From Butyrivibrio sp. FCS014 (GTDB taxonomy: Bacteria > Bacillota > Clostridia > Lachnospirales > Lachnospiraceae), in contig NZ_JAHA01000008.1 in NCBI RefSeq assembly GCF_000526935.1, forward strand, positions 248,001 to 312,000: DNA of 64,000 nucleotides, written 5' to 3'. The stretch's first letter is position 1; every line of letters begins with the position of its first letter. The notes beneath the pieces are model-generated. The model saw nothing but the letters and a program-made list of their open reading frames with translations. It was not told where the DNA came from and ran no database searches. Shown here piece by piece: positions 60,773 through 64,000 of the stretch. The position numbers and the translations under genes are program-made.

Positions 60773-62062
60773 TTACTTCTTGTTTGGAACAAGCAGCTCT
60801 TTTCCACCCATGTAAGGTCTGAGAACTTCAGGGATCTTAACGGTTCCGTCAGCCTGAAGGTTGTTCTCAAGGAATGCGATGAGCATTCTGGGAGGAGCAA
60901 CTACTGTATTGTTAAGGGTATGAGCAAGATAGTTACCGTCCTTGCCCTTGATTCTGATCTTAAGTCTTCTTGCCTGAGCATCTCCAAGGTTGGAGCAGCT
61001 TCCTACCTCGAAGTACTTCTTCTGTCTGGGTGACCATGCCTCAACGTCGCAGCTCTTGCACTTAAGATCTGCCAGATCTCCTGAGCAGCACTCCAGAGTT
61101 CTTACAGGAATGTCCAGAGTTCTGAAGAGATCTACCGTGTTCTGCCAAAGCTTGTCATACCAGGTCTTGGAATCCTCGGGCTTACAGATAACAACCATCT
61201 CCTGCTTCTCAAACTGATGGATTCTGTAAACGCCTCTCTCCTCAATGCCGTGAGCACCTTTCTCTTTTCTGAAGCAAGGTGAATAGCTGGTAAGAGCCAT
61301 GGGCATCTGCTCTTCGGGAACGATCTGGTCGATGAACTTACCGATCATTGAATGCTCACTGGTTCCGATAAGGTACAGATCCTCGCCCTCGATTTTGTAC
61401 ATCATGGCCTCCATCTCAGGGAAGCTCATAACACCGGCAACAACATTGCCGTGGATCATGAAAGGAGGAACGCAATAGGTGAATCCCCTGTCGATCATGA
61501 AATCTCTTGCATAGGAGATAACTGCTGAATGGAGTCTTGCAATGTCGCCCATGAGGTAATAGAAACCGTTACCTGCTACTCTTCTTGCTGCATCAAGGTC
61601 GATACCGCTAAAGCTCTCCATGATATCTGTGTGATAAGGAATCTCGAAATCGGGAACCACGGGATCTCCGTACTTCTGGATCTCTACGTTCTCTGAATCA
61701 TCTTTTCCGATGGGAACTGAATCGTCGATGATCTGAGGAATGATCATCATCTTATTTGTAACCTGCTCGTCCAGCTCCTTCTGCTTAGCTTCAAGCTCCT
61801 CAAGCTCCTTGGCTTCCTTGGCTACTTCATCCTTGAGAGCCATGGCCTCTTCCTTTTTACCCTGAGCCATAAGACCGCCAATTTCCTTGGAAATCTTATT
61901 TCTGTGAGCTCTGATCTCATCAGCCTTCTGCTGATTGCTTCTTCTCTCGGTATCTAAGGCGATGACCTCGTCTACCAGAGGGAGCTTCTCATCCTGAAAT
62001 TTCTTCTTGATGTTCTCCCTGACTACATCAGGATTTTCTCTTAGGAACTTAATGTCGATCAT
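60773..62062 (-). CDS. serS: Seryl-tRNA synthetase
   Basis: Charges tRNA-Ser and tRNA-Sec (429 aa). The N-terminal coiled-coil arm (about 30-100) and the class II core are complete: motif 2 SPCFRKEKGAHGIEERGVYRIHQF split near residue 265 and motif 3 NNTVVAPPRMLIAFLENN. GGAGGAG lies 6-7 bases before the ATG. It lies 52 bases after the DUF4446 gene, in an order typical of Lachnospiraceae. Confidence 0.97.
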   Translation of the reverse strand: MIDIKFLRENPDVVRENIKKKFQDEKLPLVDEVIALDTERRSNQQKADEIRAHRNKISKEIGGLMAQGKKEEAMALKDEVAKEAKELEELEAKQKELDEQVTNKMMIIPQIIDDSVPIGKDDSENVEIQKYGDPVVPDFEIPYHTDIMESFSGIDLDAARRVAGNGFYYLMGDIARLHSAVISYARDFMIDRGFTYCVPPFMIHGNVVAGVMSFPEMEAMMYKIEGEDLYLIGTSEHSMIGKFIDQIVPEEQMPMALTSYSPCFRKEKGAHGIEERGVYRIHQFEKQEMVVICKPEDSKTWYDKLWQNTVDLFRTLDIPVRTLECCSGDLADLKCKSCDVEAWSPRQKKYFEVGSCSNLGDAQARRLKIRIKGKDGNYLAHTLNNTVVAPPRMLIAFLENNLQADGTVKIPEVLRPYMGGKELLVPNKK

Positions 62063-62114
62063 GTTGATCTCCTCCGCTATAAATATATTTTATACAATTA
62101 TATTTTATTAAATA

Positions 62115-62636
62115 TTACCTGTTTCCACTGTCCAGCGCCTGATCCAGCGCTCTCTTTTCATCTCTGCTCAGTTCCACATCCGCAACACCGGCATTGATGG
62201 CTTTTGAATAGGAATAGTTCATTCCGTCTGAATTATGAACTGAGTTTAAAAGGAATCCGTTGTCATTCTCATCCAGCATGCACAGAGCAAAACTAAGTTT
62301 TCCTCCGTCATGACTGAAGGCATCGTACTTCTCAAGTCCGATCTTCTGGAAGGTTCTGCCAAGTCTTCTGTTGATATCAATGATGTCCTTCCGGTTCTTG
62401 TCATTCTCAGCACGGATCATCCTGTTATCATGGAAAAGACCTACGATTTCTTCCTCCAGTGATTCGGCTTCCTTACCGTTCATGAACTTATTGTATTTCC
62501 TGGTAAGTTTTTCCAATTTCTTGGACTGAAGAATGTTTAATACAAAAAGAACTATCACCAGAACCAGCATTACTATAAAAAGAATTGCGGGATCCAGATT
62601 TCCCAATCCGATGGCATTAAATATATTGCTGTTCAT
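62115..62636 (-). CDS. DUF4446 membrane protein
   Basis: A 173-residue protein with one TM helix (about 16-37), a coiled coil (about 40-90) and a C-terminal beta-rich part (KLSFALCMLDENDNGFLLNSVHNSDG). This is the DUF4446 family, often directly after parB in clostridia. Ribosome binding site GGGGGG precedes the ATG. Function is not known. Confidence 0.85.
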   Translation of the reverse strand: MNSNIFNAIGLGNLDPAILFIVMLVLVIVLFVLNILQSKKLEKLTRKYNKFMNGKEAESLEEEIVGLFHDNRMIRAENDKNRKDIIDINRRLGRTFQKIGLEKYDAFSHDGGKLSFALCMLDENDNGFLLNSVHNSDGMNYSYSKAINAGVADVELSRDEKRALDQALDSGNR

Positions 62637-62657
62637 ATTGTCCCCCCAACCTTATGA

Positions 62658-63545
62658 TTATTCTCTGCAAAGTCTGTCGGTGATCTTCTCAAGATCATCG
62701 GAACTGTAGAACTCTATCTCGATCTTTCCTGTTCCATCTCCCTTTGAGATGATCTCGACCTTTGTTCCGATTGCCTGTTTGCATTTCTCTGAAAGCTGAC
62801 CGTATACAGCATCAAGACTCTGACTGGTATTTGTCTTGGTCTTCTTGGGCTTGGTCTTTCCAAGATTCTTGACCATCTTCTCAGCTGCTCTAACGCTGAG
62901 TTCTTCATCGAATACTTTCTGGGCAAGTTCAAACTGCTGCTCGGGGTCCTCTACAGGGATAAGTGCCCTTGCATGACCGGTGGAAAGCTGACCCTGAACT
63001 ACCATTTCCCGAACCTTGTCACAGAGTTTGAGAAGTCTTAAGGAGTTGGTAACATATACGCGGCTCTTTGAAATGTTCTTTGCAATAGCATCCTGAGTAT
63101 AACCGAAATCATCGATGAGCTTCTGGAAAGCCAGGGCTGCTTCGATGGGATTTACATCTTCTCTCTGAACGTTATCGATGATGGAATAAACTGCGATCTG
63201 CTCTTCGGTGAGATCCTTGATGATAACAGGAACCTCTTTTAACCCAACCTTCTGAGCGGCTCTCCATCTTCTCTCACCGCCGACGATCATGTAGTGATCG
63301 CCCTTATCTACTACAATAAGAGGATTGATGATACCGATCTGTTTGATACTGTCAATCATATCCTCCATGCTGTCTTCATCAAATGTTTTTCTTGGCTGAT
63401 TCCTGTTAGGCTCAACCTTTGTAATGTTTACATTAACAACCTGTCCCTCAACGTGGTTCTCCACTACAGGTTTTGATTTAGCAACTGTTTTCTTGGCAGG
63501 GATCATTGCATCAAGACCCTTGCCCAGTCCCCTCTTTGCTGCCAT
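62658..63545 (-). CDS. parB: Chromosome partitioning protein ParB (Spo0J)
   Basis: Binds parS sites near the origin and spreads as a CTP-dependent clamp (295 aa). The CTP-binding ParB/Srx motifs (NQPRKTFDEDSMEDMIDSIKQIG and GGERRWRAAQ), the helix-turn-helix region (GYTQDAIAKNISKSRVYVTNSLRLL) and a C-terminal dimer domain are present. GGAGG lies before the ATG. It lies 17 bases after parA. Confidence 0.97.
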   Translation of the reverse strand: MAAKRGLGKGLDAMIPAKKTVAKSKPVVENHVEGQVVNVNITKVEPNRNQPRKTFDEDSMEDMIDSIKQIGIINPLIVVDKGDHYMIVGGERRWRAAQKVGLKEVPVIIKDLTEEQIAVYSIIDNVQREDVNPIEAALAFQKLIDDFGYTQDAIAKNISKSRVYVTNSLRLLKLCDKVREMVVQGQLSTGHARALIPVEDPEQQFELAQKVFDEELSVRAAEKMVKNLGKTKPKKTKTNTSQSLDAVYGQLSEKCKQAIGTKVEIISKGDGTGKIEIEFYSSDDLEKITDRLCRE

Positions 63546-63562
63546 TATATTTCCTCCGTATA

Positions 63563-64000
63563 TTAGTTAAATTTCCTGTCGATTATTTCCTGAGCCAGTA
63601 ATCTGTATGCTTCTGCTCCGGCAGACTTGGGTTCATACAGAGTGATAGGCAGTCCGTAACTTGGTGCCTCGGCAAGACGAATATTTCTCGGGATGATTGT
63701 CTTGTAGACATGCTCCTCGATATTCTCTTTTACATTTTCTACTACCTGAAGAGAAAGGTTTGTTCTTGAATCAAACATGGTGAACACTACACCTTCCATC
63801 TCAAGTTCGGGATTCAATCTGTCTTTTACCAGGTTAACTGTATGGATCAACTGGCTTAATCCTTCCAGTGCATAGTACTCACACTGAATAGGAACAAGAA
63901 CCGTACTTGCACTTGTCATGGAATTGACTGTCAGCATACTCAGTGAAGGCGGGCAGTCAATAACTATGAAGTCATATTTGTCCTTTACTTCATTAAGTGC
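63563..64000 (-). CDS. parA: ParA/Soj-type ATPase, C-terminal part (cut by window edge)
   Basis: The visible 145 residues contain the Walker B-like motif FIVIDCPPSLSMLTVNSM and the following STVLVPIQCEYYALEGL, the standard ParA/MinD-family core, ending in the IPRNIRLAEAPSYGLPI stretch characteristic of Soj. The frame is open to the right edge; the Walker A part lies outside. It forms the parAB operon with the next gene. Confidence 0.96.
   Translation of the reverse strand, partial: ALNEVKDKYDFIVIDCPPSLSMLTVNSMTSASTVLVPIQCEYYALEGLSQLIHTVNLVKDRLNPELEMEGVVFTMFDSRTNLSLQVVENVKENIEEHVYKTIIPRNIRLAEAPSYGLPITLYEPKSAGAEAYRLLAQEIIDRKFN

Overview
The window looks like a chromosomal segment of an anaerobic, rumen- or gut-type member of the Lachnospiraceae (Firmicutes), possibly Butyrivibrio-like. 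The grounds are an oxygen-sensitive class III ribonucleotide reductase, several GGDEF diguanylate cyclases, a YesM/YesN-type two-component system, strong GGAGG ribosome binding sites, and conserved low-GC Gram-positive blocks (cca / PEGA / rqcP / divIC / tilS / hpt / ftsH on the left; parA / parB / DUF4446 / serS on the right, an arrangement usually close to the replication origin). The genus is inference.

Layout. 1-10.6 kb (minus strand): 3' part of class II fructose-bisphosphate aldolase, a neopullulanase-like GH13 amylase, then the housekeeping run ftsH-hpt-tilS-divIC-rqcP-PEGA-cca. 10.6-15.6 kb (plus): two tandem paralogous membrane diguanylate cyclases, then proS. 15.6-31.6 kb: a HelD-like helicase, nrdDG with a promoter carrying tandem NrdR-box-like sites, murI, a small unknown gene, an SH3 membrane protein, trxA, trmB, a D-Ala-D-Ala carboxypeptidase, glutathione peroxidase, an exonuclease, YlmH, a C11 (clostripain-type) peptidase and a PAS-GGDEF protein.

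31.7-51 kb is the accessory part. An Fbp/Pot-like ABC transporter (binding protein, fused permease, ATPase with a large insertion) has two long rod-like inverted repeats between its genes. A binding protein-histidine kinase-response regulator operon probably senses its substrate. A hipBA toxin-antitoxin pair with three operator copies lies between them. A tRNA-Arg(CCT), a tandem repeat, an AraC/GyrI regulator, a coiled-coil alpha/beta-hydrolase with a GNAT partner, a GyrI gene remnant, an AgcS symporter, an SDR and a MATE pump follow. Eight copies of a GC-rich palindromic repeat (core GGTCCC...GGGACC or GGGGACGG) sit at gene 3' ends or next to cassette borders here and were not noticed elsewhere in the window.

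51-59 kb: a LytTR/DUF3021/ABC efflux module, an SLC13-type permease, and a three-gene drug-resistance-like operon (MFS, ABC-F, MATE) behind a 337-base leader with a four-codon reading frame (MLRR) and two tandem intrinsic terminators. This attenuator-like leader, the hipBA operator array and the dispersed palindrome family are the strongest leads. 59-64 kb returns to conserved genes: deoD, a DUF3881-like gene, serS, a DUF4446 gene, parB and a parA cut by the right edge.
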